DNA from: Pseudomonas entomophila
Lineage (GTDB): Bacteria; Pseudomonadota; Gammaproteobacteria; Pseudomonadales; Pseudomonadaceae
DNA length: 64,000 nt
NCBI RefSeq assembly: GCF_013523165.1
Contig: NZ_JAAMQI010000009.1
Location: 124,001 to 188,000, forward strand
Direction: 5' to 3'
Positions 1 to 7,786 of this stretch are shown one piece after another (position 1 is the first letter of the stretch; the number at the start of each line of letters is the position of its first letter). Both the position numbers and the translations under genes were made by a program. The notes under the pieces were generated by a model. It worked only from the letters and a program-made list of their open reading frames with translations, had not been told where the DNA came from and searched no databases.

Positions 1-272
1 GCTAGGTCGATGTTGTCATCGGCGATCAGCTTGCGAGCCGCTTTATCTCGCGCCTCACTAAAACGATTCCTCAGCATTTCCCAGCTCATCCGCAAACCTG
101 AATCGTTGGTGATGAGGCGTGAGTTGCGCACGCCTTGCAGTTTATGCCGCTCAAACAGTGCCTCGATGAAGGCGCCAAGGTCGGTCAGTTCACCATTGGA
201 CATGGCGTCGGATGCGAAGCTTCTTGTCTGTCTTGTTCTGAGCGACCCACAGGTAATCCTCTACTGTGTGCC
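1..272 (-). pseudogene. Phage tyrosine integrase, 3' fragment, frameshifted
   Basis: Reading the minus strand, one frame encodes TVEDYLWVAQNKTDKKLRI (about 265-205) and a second frame picks up at about 201 with MSNGELTDLGAFIEALFERH and continues to the window edge through RLITNDSGLRMSWEMLRNRF. Both pieces resemble the start of the catalytic domain of phage-type tyrosine recombinases, where a KTxKKLRI strand precedes a helix and the RLI..D..G.....LR.RF segment. The two frames do not join without a frameshift near 203, and a stop lies just upstream of the first piece, so the N-terminal half is gone. The downstream part, including the catalytic Tyr, lies outside the window. It is a decayed gene, not an active integrase. 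The family assignment rests on motif recall. Confidence 0.7.
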
Positions 273-286
273 GTGTCGCTCATTCA

Positions 287-808
287 TCAAAGCTCCGGCT
301 TGTTGACACCCTCAAGAGCTGAAAGCTCACCAGCATCAGACTGAACGACGCTAAAACTACCGTCGGTTTCGAGAACTACCGCATCTACTCGTGCGAGAGA
401 GCCGCTACCGCTCCCTCGAACTGCTGATCGTATGTCATCCTCAGTGACCCGCGACTTACGCATAGCGTTCTTGAGAAATCTACCTTGGTAAAACAATAGC
501 GCGGGCTCACCCGTTACCGCCTTGCGTACCCAACGTACTCTGACGCTTGACCACGTAACCCCGTATTGGAGCATGACGAGCAGCGCCAGTGCGAGGGTCC
601 CTTGCGCCAACGAAACATCTCGATTGAGCAGTATGGTGGCGAAGGTGGAGCCCAGCGCCACCGTCACAACCAGATCGAAGGCATTCATTTTGGAAAGCGT
701 TCGCCTCCCCGATATCCGCAGAAGTACTACCAAGTTGAGGTACGCGAGGGTGCCGATAACCACTGTACGGAGCAGTGTCGCCCCGTCGCTGAAAAACATG
801 CCTTCCAT
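287..808 (-). CDS. DUF421 (YetF/YcaP-type) membrane protein
   Basis: The protein has 173 residues: three hydrophobic segments in the first 85 residues followed by a soluble domain. The segment LLRISGRRTLSKMNAFDLVV is the hallmark of the DUF421 family, which places a small beta-rich cytoplasmic domain (here residues 95-150, including ALLFYQGRFLKNAMRKSRVT) after three membrane helices. Function is unknown for the family. A GGAGG sits just upstream of the ATG. The gene is intact although it lies between two broken phage genes, and its 3' end abuts the integrase fragment. It could be cargo of the old insertion or the resident gene next to it. Confidence 0.85.
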   Translation of the reverse strand: MEGMFFSDGATLLRTVVIGTLAYLNLVVLLRISGRRTLSKMNAFDLVVTVALGSTFATILLNRDVSLAQGTLALALLVMLQYGVTWSSVRVRWVRKAVTGEPALLFYQGRFLKNAMRKSRVTEDDIRSAVRGSGSGSLARVDAVVLETDGSFSVVQSDAGELSALEGVNKPEL

Positions 809-1027
809 CTACCCTCCGATTGTTTGTAATTCTCGTACGACAACCATCAGAATGGCCCCGTCGTCAGTGTACTTGGATGACGTTCAATGGCTAGGCTGGC
901 TTGGCAGTGCGATATGCTTGCTTCCAGCCTCGCCGCTGCATGCTTGCGTGGTACCCTCAACATTTCCGAACCCACCTTTGAGCACCAAGAGAGCCAGCGG
1001 GTAGGGTCACAGCCAATCCTGACTGAC

Positions 1028-1445
1028 ATGACCAATCCAATCGTTCCCTGGATGGGCGGCAAGCGCCGTTGGGCCGACAGGCTCATCCTCTTTTCCCTCC
1101 CCATGAAGGCTAGGTCGAGGCCTTCGTCGGCGGCGCTGCGCTCTTCTTCATGCGGCCGCAACCGGCGCCGGTCGGGGTGCTCAACGACCTCAACGGCGAC
1201 CTGGTGACACTCTACCGCGTCGTCCAGAACCACCTCGAAGAGTGCATCTTCATACGTCGGTGCAAGGGCAAGGTCATGGTCAGCATCAACGACCATCCGA
1301 ACATCCGTCAAGTGTTCGAGGGCTTCCACATGCAGCGGCTGCACATCCGCTACTCGACGGCCATCAGTGCGTGGACAAGGCCGAGGTCACAGGCGAACGG
1401 GTAATCATGGACTGGGAGCCTGCTGCGCTTGGCCAACGTTTCTAG
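1028..1445 (+). pseudogene. Phage-type DNA adenine methylase, broken
   Basis: The start MTNPIVPWMGGKRRWADRLI is the N-terminal AdoMet-binding FxGGK-type motif of D12-class (Dam-like) N6-adenine methylases found in phages. After a one-base shift near 1087 the next frame reads PLFPPHEG, then an in-frame TAG at 1111-1113 where a Tyr codon would be expected, then VEAFVGGAALFFMRP and VLNDLNGDLVTLYRVVQNHL. The middle of the enzyme, which should carry the DPPY catalytic motif, is missing at about 1243. Sequence resumes with RCKGKVMVSINDHPNIRQVF, shifts frame again, and ends KAEVTGERVIMDWEPAAL before TAG. Two shifts, one nonsense codon and a deletion of roughly 150 residues make this a clear pseudogene and a relic of prophage DNA. 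Confidence 0.85.
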
Positions 1446-1593
1446 ACTATCGCAGCCCATTGAACGGGCGCGCTAGAGCGGCACAGCTCGATTCAGGCGC
1501 CGTAATCGACACGATCAGCGCACCCCTCTGAAGGTGTTCGTTCGTCCAAAGTTATCTCGCGCGCAATTGACCGAAGGCCCATCACGCTATTTA

Positions 1594-1609
1594 CTGTATA
1601 TGCATACAG
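1594..1609 (+). promoter_or_regulatory. LexA (SOS) box upstream of umuDC
   Basis: The sequence CTGTATATGCATACAG is a perfect CTGT-N8-ACAG palindrome, the LexA consensus in gamma-proteobacteria. It lies 21 bases before the umuD start, where it would overlap the promoter. This predicts repression by LexA and induction by DNA damage. Confidence 0.9.
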
Positions 1610-1630
1610 ACCCTCCACCGGACCTTCACC

Positions 1631-2059
1631 ATGACCATCACCTACCTAGGTACGCCAACCGGCGGCACCACCAAACTGCCTCTCTATTCCTTCCAGGTGC
1701 CGGCCGGTTTCCCGTCGCCGGCGGCTGACCACCTGGAAGGTCACATCTCGCTGGACGAGCTGTTCGCCATCCGTGCCCCCCACGTCTACCTGGTGAAGGT
1801 CGAGGGGGACAGTATGCAGGGCGCGGGCATCTACTCCGGCGACCTGGTGATCGTCGATCGTGGTCGTGAAGCCGAGCACGACGATATCGTCATCGCGGCG
1901 GTGAACAGCGAACCGGTGTGCAAGCGTCTGTACCGTCGCGATGGGGTCGTGGTGCTGAAATCCGAAAACCCAGCCTATGCCGACCGCTACATTCTGGAAG
2001 GCGATGAGCTGGTGATCTGGGGTGTGGTGCGCTATAGCGTGCGCGATCATGCGCAGTGA
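1631..2059 (+). CDS. umuD: UmuD-like SOS mutagenesis protease subunit
   Basis: This 142-residue protein is a LexA/UmuD-family S24 peptidase. After RecA-stimulated self-cleavage it becomes the accessory subunit of DNA polymerase V. The cleavage site is expected at Ala25-Gly26 (VPAGFPSP), the nucleophile is Ser61 in VEGDSMQGAGI and the general base is Lys98 in EPVCKRLY, so all key residues are present. A LexA box lies just upstream, and the stop codon overlaps the umuC start by 11 bases, showing a translationally coupled operon. The length matches E. coli UmuD (139 residues). Confidence 0.95.
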   Translation: MTITYLGTPTGGTTKLPLYSFQVPAGFPSPAADHLEGHISLDELFAIRAPHVYLVKVEGDSMQGAGIYSGDLVIVDRGREAEHDDIVIAAVNSEPVCKRLYRRDGVVVLKSENPAYADRYILEGDELVIWGVVRYSVRDHAQ

Positions 2060-3323
2060 TCAGGTATTTGCGCTGATCGACTGCAACGCGTTCTATGCGA
2101 GCTGCGAGCGCGTTTTCCGGCCCGACTTGGCCAAGGTGCCCATTGTGGTGCTGAGCAACAACGATGGGTGTGTCATCGCCCGGTCTTCCGAGGCCAAGCC
2201 CTACGTGAAGATGGGTGAGCCGTTCTTTCAGGTCAAGTCGAGGCTGCGCAGGCATGGCATCATCGCGTTCAGCAGCAACTATGCGTTGTATGGCGACATG
2301 AGCGAACGGGTCATGTGCACCATCGAGGCCATGGTGCCTGCGACCGAGGTGTACAGCATCGATGAATGCTTCGCCGATTTGACGGGCATCACCGAGGACC
2401 TGACTCGGTTCGGCCGTCGCGTGCGGGCCCGGGTGCTCCAGTGCACCGGCATACCCGTGGGCGTCGGCATCGCGCCGACCAAGACCCTGGCCAAGTTGGC
2501 GAACCACACTGCCAAGCGCCTGCTGTCGCACACTGGCGGAGTGGTCGACATCTGCGATCCCTTCAAGCGTGACTGGGTGCTGCGCAACACCGCAGTCGAA
2601 GAGGTATGGGGCATCGGCAGGCGCATGACCGCGCACCTGCAGGGCATGGGCATCAAGAGCGCCATGGACCTGGCCCGTGCCGACGCCCGGACGCTGCGCC
2701 AGACATTCAGCGTGGTCGTCGAGAAGACCGCCCGCGAGCTGACCGGCACACCGTGCCTGGCGTTGGATGAGACCGAGCCGCCAAAGCAGGAGATCTGCTG
2801 CAGCCGGATGTTCGGTCGACGCCTGGAGACACTGGCGCCGATCAAGCAGGCAGTGGCCACCTACGTCGCCCGCGCTGCCGAGAAGCTGCGCGCGCAAGGC
2901 TCTGTCTGCAAGCGCATGCGCGTGAGTATCCGTACCGGCCTGTTCAATCTGGACGAGGTGCGCCATGCCCAGGGCGTGCTGGTGGAGTTGCCGTACCCGA
3001 CCTGTGACACGTTGTTGATGACGAGCCTGGCCACGGAGGCGGTCGCGCGTCTCTACAGGCCAGGCTGTCGGTACAGCAAGGCGGAGGTGCTGTTGATGGA
3101 TTTGAGGCAGCCTGGCGAGTGTTCAGGGGACTTGTTCGCGCCGACACAGTCGGTGGCGTGTGATCGATTGATGGGGGTGATGGACACCATCAATGGGCGC
3201 TGGGGGCGGGGCACGGTGCGTGCGGCAAGCGTGCCGGCAGCACCGGAATGGGCAATGAGGCAAGCGATGATGAGCCCATCCTATACGACGCGGATAGATC
3301 AGCTGTGGAAGGTCAGATGCTAG
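2049..3323 (+). CDS. umuC: DNA polymerase V catalytic subunit UmuC
   Basis: UmuC is a Y-family translesion polymerase of 424 residues that works with cleaved UmuD and RecA to copy damaged DNA with low fidelity. Metal-binding residues are seen at Asp11 (ALIDCNAFYASCE) and in the SIDE motif, Asp105-Glu106. Helix-hairpin-helix residues follow (VWGIGRRMTAHLQGMGI), then the little finger domain. I chose the ATG at 2049, which gives the usual MRSDQVFALID start; an earlier in-frame ATG at 2022 lies well inside umuD and adds only atypical residues. The gene is intact despite lying among broken phage genes, which suggests it is kept by selection. Confidence 0.95.
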   Translation: MRSDQVFALIDCNAFYASCERVFRPDLAKVPIVVLSNNDGCVIARSSEAKPYVKMGEPFFQVKSRLRRHGIIAFSSNYALYGDMSERVMCTIEAMVPATEVYSIDECFADLTGITEDLTRFGRRVRARVLQCTGIPVGVGIAPTKTLAKLANHTAKRLLSHTGGVVDICDPFKRDWVLRNTAVEEVWGIGRRMTAHLQGMGIKSAMDLARADARTLRQTFSVVVEKTARELTGTPCLALDETEPPKQEICCSRMFGRRLETLAPIKQAVATYVARAAEKLRAQGSVCKRMRVSIRTGLFNLDEVRHAQGVLVELPYPTCDTLLMTSLATEAVARLYRPGCRYSKAEVLLMDLRQPGECSGDLFAPTQSVACDRLMGVMDTINGRWGRGTVRAASVPAAPEWAMRQAMMSPSYTTRIDQLWKVRC

Positions 3324-3504
3324 GTCTGTCTGGTGCCTGGGGTCGATGATTTTTGCTTCTGTCACAGCAGTCGAACAGAGTTTGAACACTTGGAATGCGT
3401 CCCGAAACAAAAGTCGCGGCCCTTGTAGCCTCTGGCGTGCAGCCCGCAAGAATGACTGATGTTTCGGACTGAATTGCCCCCAAGACTGCACGAAGCGGTG
3501 ATTC

Positions 3505-3558
3505 ACGTAGAGGATTGAAAATCCGTCTACGCCGGTTCGATTCCGATCTCGGCTTCTA
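3505..3558 (+). other. tRNA-like 3' fragment (possible attachment-site relic)
   Basis: The stretch reads like the anticodon arm, variable region and T arm of a tRNA: GGATTGAAAATCC gives a loop with GAA, and GCCGGTTCGATTCCGA resembles a T arm, followed by CTCGGC like a 3' acceptor strand. The D arm and 5' acceptor strand cannot be found, the T stem has mismatches and the CCA is replaced by TCT, so this is not a working tRNA gene. A strong terminator follows, as is usual for tRNA genes. Phage integrases commonly target tRNA 3' ends and duplicate them, which fits the phage remnants to the left. That link is inference. Confidence 0.45.
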
Positions 3559-3564
3559 GATTCC

Positions 3565-3600
3565 AAAGCCCCGCAGAGCGTGGTCCGCGGGGCTTTTCTT
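3565..3600 (+). terminator. Rho-independent terminator after the tRNA-like fragment
   Basis: AAAGCCCCGC and GCGGGGCTTT form a ten-pair stem around a 12-base loop, followed by TTCTT. It would end plus-strand transcription coming from umuDC and the tRNA-like relic. Confidence 0.8.
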
Positions 3601-3656
3601 GATCCAGTCGTAAAGCATGCGCTTCTAACCATAAGGCTGCATCACTCCGCTTTCGA

Positions 3657-4148
3657 TCACCGCAAACACGCCGCACGCCTTTCATTGTATCTGTCCATCA
3701 GCTCGAAATAGGCCCTGGGCCAACCCGACATGGCTGTACTCGCTTGCTCGATGGAGGCAAGCTTCTCTTCCGGAGTTCGGGCCATCAGCCCAAGCTGTAT
3801 CACCCTGGCCAACTTGAACGTTTCGACCGCCAGTTCGCTTGGGGCGTACGCCGTCAAGCGCATGGCCTTGTCCAGGATATCCTGGCCCAGCACGTGGAAG
3901 CCTTCCAGCGTCAGGTGCGGCGCTTGTGATTGACTGCCCATCGCCGCAATGCTTGCCAAGAGCGATTCGGCTTTTTCCCGGATGAGCGTTTCCTGCGCAT
4001 CCACGCGCCTTATGCAGCTCTCCGAAGCCGCTTGCTGGGTCGATTGATACGTCGCATACCATGTCATGGCGCCGCCAGAGAGCGTCACGACCAGTCCCAA
4101 TATGGCAATGAGTGTGGGCCATCTGACGTTGGGTGCATCCTTGCCCAT
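3657..4148 (-). CDS. Hypothetical single-pass membrane protein
   Basis: The 163-residue protein starts MGKDAPNVRW, has one transmembrane helix at about residues 10-32 (LIAILGLVVTLSGGAMTWYA) and then a helical soluble domain with a few Cys residues (ESCIRRVDAQ near the membrane, and ACLR at the end). I chose this ATG because AAGGAGAA lies six bases upstream; upstream in-frame ATGs lack a comparable site. No family is recognised. The topology suggests an inner membrane protein with a periplasmic domain. The next gene on the same strand encodes a small lipoprotein, so the two may be expressed together. Confidence 0.65.
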   Translation of the reverse strand: MGKDAPNVRWPTLIAILGLVVTLSGGAMTWYATYQSTQQAASESCIRRVDAQETLIREKAESLLASIAAMGSQSQAPHLTLEGFHVLGQDILDKAMRLTAYAPSELAVETFKLARVIQLGLMARTPEEKLASIEQASTAMSGWPRAYFELMDRYNERRAACLR

Positions 4149-4290
4149 TGAGGGTTCTCCTTGAAAGGCCGGCCCTTGTCGAGACCTGAGCGTTGTTCCT
4201 TCACTCATGAAGCCCAGGCCGCAGACAGCACGCCCCAGCGTACGCAAAACGAACGTTTCAGAGCGTGCTGCGCTCTTGAATAATCCAGCC

Positions 4291-4494
4291 TCAACGCGAT
4301 TCGCGAACCGCATCGACCAGTCGGTTGATCAGGCCTTTCTCACCCGTCGATCGTTCGTAACAACCCGGTTGATTGGGCGGGGAGGCATCGCACGCCATCG
4401 AGTTGGCAGAGCCGCCGGGGTAGCTGCCCGAGTAGTGCGAGCAGCCCGCGAGCACCATGATCACCATGCCAAGTGCTGAAAATCCTGTTCTCAT
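4291..4494 (-). CDS. Small predicted lipoprotein
   Basis: The 67-residue product begins MRTGFSALGMVIMVLAGCSH. The hydrophobic stretch ending in the lipobox VLAGC predicts signal peptidase II cleavage before Cys18. The mature part is about 50 residues, polar, with Gly/Ser and two further Cys, and has no known domain. A GAGGTGA site lies just upstream of the ATG. It sits upstream of the membrane protein at 3657-4148 on the same strand. Confidence 0.7.
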   Translation of the reverse strand: MRTGFSALGMVIMVLAGCSHYSGSYPGGSANSMACDASPPNQPGCYERSTGEKGLINRLVDAVRESR

Positions 4495-4663
4495 GAGTCA
4501 CCTCACACCGTGATGATTGTTGATTGGACGAACCTCTGCGTGGGAAGACACATGATGTTCGCCTCAAGCGTATGGCCTCATGGCCGAGGATCGGTACGGG
4601 GTAGGGCAATGTCTGCCAGGGTGAGTGATATGCTGCGTCGCTGGCCAGGTAGGAGCGCGAGCA

Positions 4664-4864
4664 ATGCGTTTGCAAGAAAAGCACAGAGCGTTCCAGCGAT
4701 GGTTCACACCGAGGCGCAAGCGTTGGGCGGGTGTGGTGCTGATCCTGCTTGCGCTGGTAGGGATGCTCTCGAACCCGGCAAGCCGGTGGCCTTGGGTGCT
4801 GGCGACGGGTGTTGTCTGGTTGCTCGCCGCCTGGCGTCGACCACGACATCGAGGACGACCATAA
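4664..4864 (+). CDS. Small membrane protein, hypothetical
   Basis: The 66-residue product begins MRLQEKHRAFQRWFTPRRKR, a basic amphipathic segment, followed by two short hydrophobic stretches (AGVVLILLALVGML and WVLATGVVWLLAAW) and a basic tail. The pattern fits a two-helix inner membrane protein with both ends in the cytoplasm. A GGAGCG lies 13 to 8 bases before the chosen ATG. No family is recognised. It could be spurious, but the hydrophobicity pattern and charged flanks look like a real protein. Confidence 0.5.
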   Translation: MRLQEKHRAFQRWFTPRRKRWAGVVLILLALVGMLSNPASRWPWVLATGVVWLLAAWRRPRHRGRP

Positions 4865-4936
4865 GGGCGTGGACCACAAGGGCGAGAAAGACCTCTGACG
4901 GAGCCAGGCGCTGTTTCGACCGTCCCTCATCTTCGC

Positions 4937-5626
4937 TCACGGCACGGCCGCCAACCCCGCCGTGCGCCACCGCCTCAACAACCAGCCCCCCCTGACCTTC
5001 GAACCCTTCATCGAGCAGCGTCAACGCCTGAATGCGATCCAGCCTGAAATGCCTGAAGTCCTGCCGGGACTCGCACCAGGCCGCCAGGATGTCCGCCTGG
5101 TCGAAGTAGCCGATGCCCAAGGGCCTGACGACACGCACCGATACGCGGGCGCTGCACTTCGGTACGACAGCCTGACTTTCCGCTCTCTGCGAATAGCGTC
5201 ACGCAAGACGTGGGTGTCGAACGCCGGGTGGGCACTCGGCCCGGCCCCGACGGCGAACAGCGCCGTTCGGTTCAAGCGCTCGGCGCCACCGGGTGGCAGC
5301 ACGGCTTCGGCTTTGGCCAGCACATCATGGGCCGCTTGAGACAATGCAGGGTCGGCGCGCCGTGCGACCCAGCGCATCCCCAGCATGAGTGCCTCGAGTT
5401 CGTGCTCGGTGAACATCAAGGGCGGGAGGGCGAAGCCGGGATGCAGCACGTAGCCCAGGCCTGGCGCGCCACGGATGTCCGCCCCTTGGGCCTGCAAAGT
5501 GGCGATGTCGCGGTACAGCGTACGCAGGCTGATGGCGAGCGACTGGGCGAGCTGCTGGCCCGCCACAGGATAGCGGTGCGTACGCAGCAGGCGCACCAGG
5601 GCGAGAAGGCGTTCGGCTCGAGTCAT
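4937..5626 (-). pseudogene. YafY-type HTH/WYL transcriptional regulator with two frameshifts
   Basis: The N-terminal part reads MTRAERLLALVRLLRTHRYP with an HTH of the DeoR/HTH_11 type (QQLAQSLAISLRTLYRDIAT), then a central segment ending RKVRLSYRSA. The WYL domain then continues in another frame as RVVRPLGIGYFDQADILAAW and RQDFRHFRLDRIQAL. After a run of seven G on the minus strand (near 4998-5004) a third frame gives WLLRRWRTAGLAAVP and a stop at 4937, the usual ending of this family. The combined length is about 229 residues, normal for YafY proteins. Two shifts are needed (near 5150 and at the G run), so the gene is either newly broken or carries sequencing errors. It is divergent from the VOC gene, as such regulators often are. 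Confidence 0.8.
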
Positions 5627-5695
5627 GCGCGGATGCTGACAGTTTCTGTCAGCAGTGTCGAATAGCCTCCTGGCTTCTTCAAGCAAGGAGATGTC

Positions 5696-6061
5696 ATGAG
5701 AAGCCAGCATCTGATTCTGTTGTACGTACGCGATCCACAGGCCAGCGGTGTGTTCTACGAAAGGCTGTTGGGGGCGAGCGCGCAGTCGGTGTTCCCGAGC
5801 TACGTGTCCTTTGCGTTGAATGACGGCACGGCGCTGGGGTTATGGTCCCTCGCGGCCCGTGATTTCAGAAGCGGCGGCAGTGGTCATCGCAGCGAGGTCG
5901 CGTTCTTGGTGGAGACACGAGCGCAGGTGGAAGCGCTTTACCACCAGTGGACGGAACGGGGCGTGCGGATCGAGCAGCCGCTGCACGAGGCGGTGTTCGG
6001 GTTGACGTTCGTGGCGCTGGACCTGGACGATCACCGAGTGCGGGTCTGCCTGCCTGATTGA
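5696..6061 (+). CDS. VOC (glyoxalase/bleomycin resistance-like) family protein
   Basis: The 121-residue protein has one vicinal-oxygen-chelate domain: LILLYVRDPQASGVFYERLL at the start, FALNDGTALGLWS in the middle and FVALDLDDHRVRVCLPD at the end. Such proteins fold as paired beta-alpha-beta-beta-beta units that bind a metal or small ligand, and act as dioxygenases, lyases or antibiotic-binding proteins. The substrate cannot be told from sequence. AAGGAGATGTC provides the ribosome binding site. The divergent WYL regulator probably controlled it; if that regulator is truly broken, expression may now be constitutive or lost. Confidence 0.85.
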   Translation: MRSQHLILLYVRDPQASGVFYERLLGASAQSVFPSYVSFALNDGTALGLWSLAARDFRSGGSGHRSEVAFLVETRAQVEALYHQWTERGVRIEQPLHEAVFGLTFVALDLDDHRVRVCLPD

Positions 6062-6087
6062 ACGCGTCGCACGTGGCAGGCGGATCC

Positions 6088-6351
6088 TCAATCGCAGCTC
6101 GAGCTGCCCCCGCCATCGCTCGAGCCGCCACTGTCGCCCGATGAACTGCCACTGTCGTAGCTGCCAGCGTGCCCCGGGTCACATGCCGCACTCGAGCGCG
6201 TAGGCTCGCACGTGTCCTGCAGCAAGACGAGCGGGGCGAGGCTGGCAGGCGGGGGTACGTCGGACACATGGCCCGTACCGGACGTCGTCGAGGCTGCGGG
6301 TCGCTTGCGCCCTTTGTAGCGTTTGAACAGATCCGTCAAAAAATCGAACAT
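6088..6351 (-). CDS. Hypothetical protein with Ser/Gly-rich tail
   Basis: The 87-residue product begins MFDFLTDLFKRYKGRKRPA and ends in a low-complexity Ser/Gly/Asp tail closing with SSSCD. The middle is rich in Pro and contains two Cys. No domain is recognised. Codon use and the structured amphipathic start make it plausible as a real short protein, but there is no supporting context. Confidence 0.5.
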   Translation of the reverse strand: MFDFLTDLFKRYKGRKRPAASTTSGTGHVSDVPPPASLAPLVLLQDTCEPTRSSAACDPGHAGSYDSGSSSGDSGGSSDGGGSSSCD

Positions 6352-6508
6352 CCTTCAGCGCTCGCGCCAGTGCATTCATCAGTGCTTCCATGCCAAGGCG
6401 AGAGCGATGGCTGTCGTGAGCTTCCCGATGAACACGAATCAGTGACCGCGCACCGTACGAAAACGGCGCGCTGTAGGCAAGTCGGTAGCCAGGCGTCGGC
6501 GTGCCGCT

Positions 6509-7690
6509 TCAGGCATGACGGGGGAGGTGAGGCGTCGTCAGCGTCCAGCCGCCCAGCAGCGCCAGCAGCACGATGCCCGCCAGGTACAGCTGCGCCGCCC
6601 CCGCCAGGCCCAGCCAGGACACGGCGACGCTGACCAGCAAGACCGGTACGCAGAACGCCAGGTAGCTGAGCGCATAGAACGCGGCCAGCAAACCCGCACG
6701 CTGGTCAGGCTCGGCCAGGGGAAACAGGCTGCGCGTGGCGCCCAGAAAGCCACTGCCAAAGCCGATGCCGGTGATCAGGGTGCCGAGCACGAACAGTGAG
6801 AGATGACCGCCTGCCACGGCCAGCCATAGCACCCCTGGGCCGGCGCACAGCGCGCCGCTGCCCAGGCGCAGCAGGCGTTCGCAAGGCCAGTGCCTCAACC
6901 CGTGCAGGCAGGCCGCACCGCTCAATGTCAGGCCTGCCACGACTGCGCCGCCGACGAGCACCGAGGTGGTCCCTGTCGCCGTCTTGATCAAGCCGGGCAT
7001 CAGGGACAGGTAGAAGCCGCTGATGGCCCAGACCGCCAACTCCACCGGCAGCACGCGCCACAGCATCGCACGCGCCTGGGGCGGCACCGCTAGCTGCGGC
7101 CGCAGGGCAGCCAGCAGGCCGGGCCGAGGGGGCAGCACGTCAGGCCACCTCGACAGCCCCAGGCCCAGCAGCAGGAAGACGCCGAAAAACACCTGGTAGA
7201 CCCGTTGCAGCGGTGCAGGCGCGAAGGTCACCAGCAGGCCGCAGCCCAATGCCCCGGCGGTCATGCCCAGCAACGGCGCCAGGCTGTTGAGCCAAGGGCC
7301 GCGCCGTGGATCGCTGTCCAGCAGCGCTGCGCCCAGCGCGCTGGTGGCAATGCCGGTGGCCCACCCTTGCAGGGCCCTGGCCAGGATCAGGTCGACCAGC
7401 CCGTGGGCCTGGTGAAACAGCACCAGCGCGCCGGCCTCCATCCCGACCGCAGCCAGGATGACGACGCGACGCCCCAGGTGGTCGGACAACCGACCGCCCA
7501 CCAGCAGCGCGGCAAGCAGCGCAAAGGCATAGACCGCGAACACCCAGGTCAGCCAGAACGTCGAGAACCCCCACGCCTGTTGATAGCGGGCATACAAAGG
7601 CGTAGGGGCGCTGGACGCGGCCATGAACGTGAAGAGCAGGGCGCCCAGCAAGGCCAAACGCCCAGTGGCCTCGAAGCGAGAACGTGTCAT
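6509..7690 (-). CDS. MFS transporter, drug-efflux type
   Basis: This 393-residue protein has about twelve transmembrane segments. Motif A of the major facilitator superfamily is visible in the loop after helix 2 (GGRLSDHLGRRVVILAAVGM, about residues 63-82), and an early SSAPTPLYARYQQAWGFS segment is typical of the Pseudomonas MFS drug-efflux subgroup. It probably exports a small hydrophobic compound across the inner membrane by proton antiport; the substrate is unknown. It is divergent from a TetR gene with a shared 24-bp inverted repeat in the 96-base intergenic region, so TetR repression relieved by a ligand is likely. Confidence 0.88.
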   Translation of the reverse strand: MTRSRFEATGRLALLGALLFTFMAASSAPTPLYARYQQAWGFSTFWLTWVFAVYAFALLAALLVGGRLSDHLGRRVVILAAVGMEAGALVLFHQAHGLVDLILARALQGWATGIATSALGAALLDSDPRRGPWLNSLAPLLGMTAGALGCGLLVTFAPAPLQRVYQVFFGVFLLLGLGLSRWPDVLPPRPGLLAALRPQLAVPPQARAMLWRVLPVELAVWAISGFYLSLMPGLIKTATGTTSVLVGGAVVAGLTLSGAACLHGLRHWPCERLLRLGSGALCAGPGVLWLAVAGGHLSLFVLGTLITGIGFGSGFLGATRSLFPLAEPDQRAGLLAAFYALSYLAFCVPVLLVSVAVSWLGLAGAAQLYLAGIVLLALLGGWTLTTPHLPRHA

Positions 7691-7694
7691 TGCA

Positions 7695-7772
7695 TCACCA
7701 CTAAAGCTAATAAATTGCGTTAGAGGGTAAGAGGTTCTTTCTGCAAAAGCAATTTATTAGCTTTAGTGGTGA
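7695..7772. promoter_or_regulatory. 24-bp perfect inverted repeat in the MFS/TetR divergent promoter
   Basis: Arms at 7695-7718 (TCACCACTAAAGCTAATAAA then TTGC) and 7749-7772 are exact reverse complements, separated by 30 bases. Each arm lies just upstream of one of the two divergent start codons. The symmetry suggests two equal operator/promoter units for the TetR protein, or a single large structure. The AT-rich core TTTATTAGCTTTAG stands out from the GC-rich surroundings. Confidence 0.8.
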
Positions 7773-7786
7773 GGTATCATGCCGCC

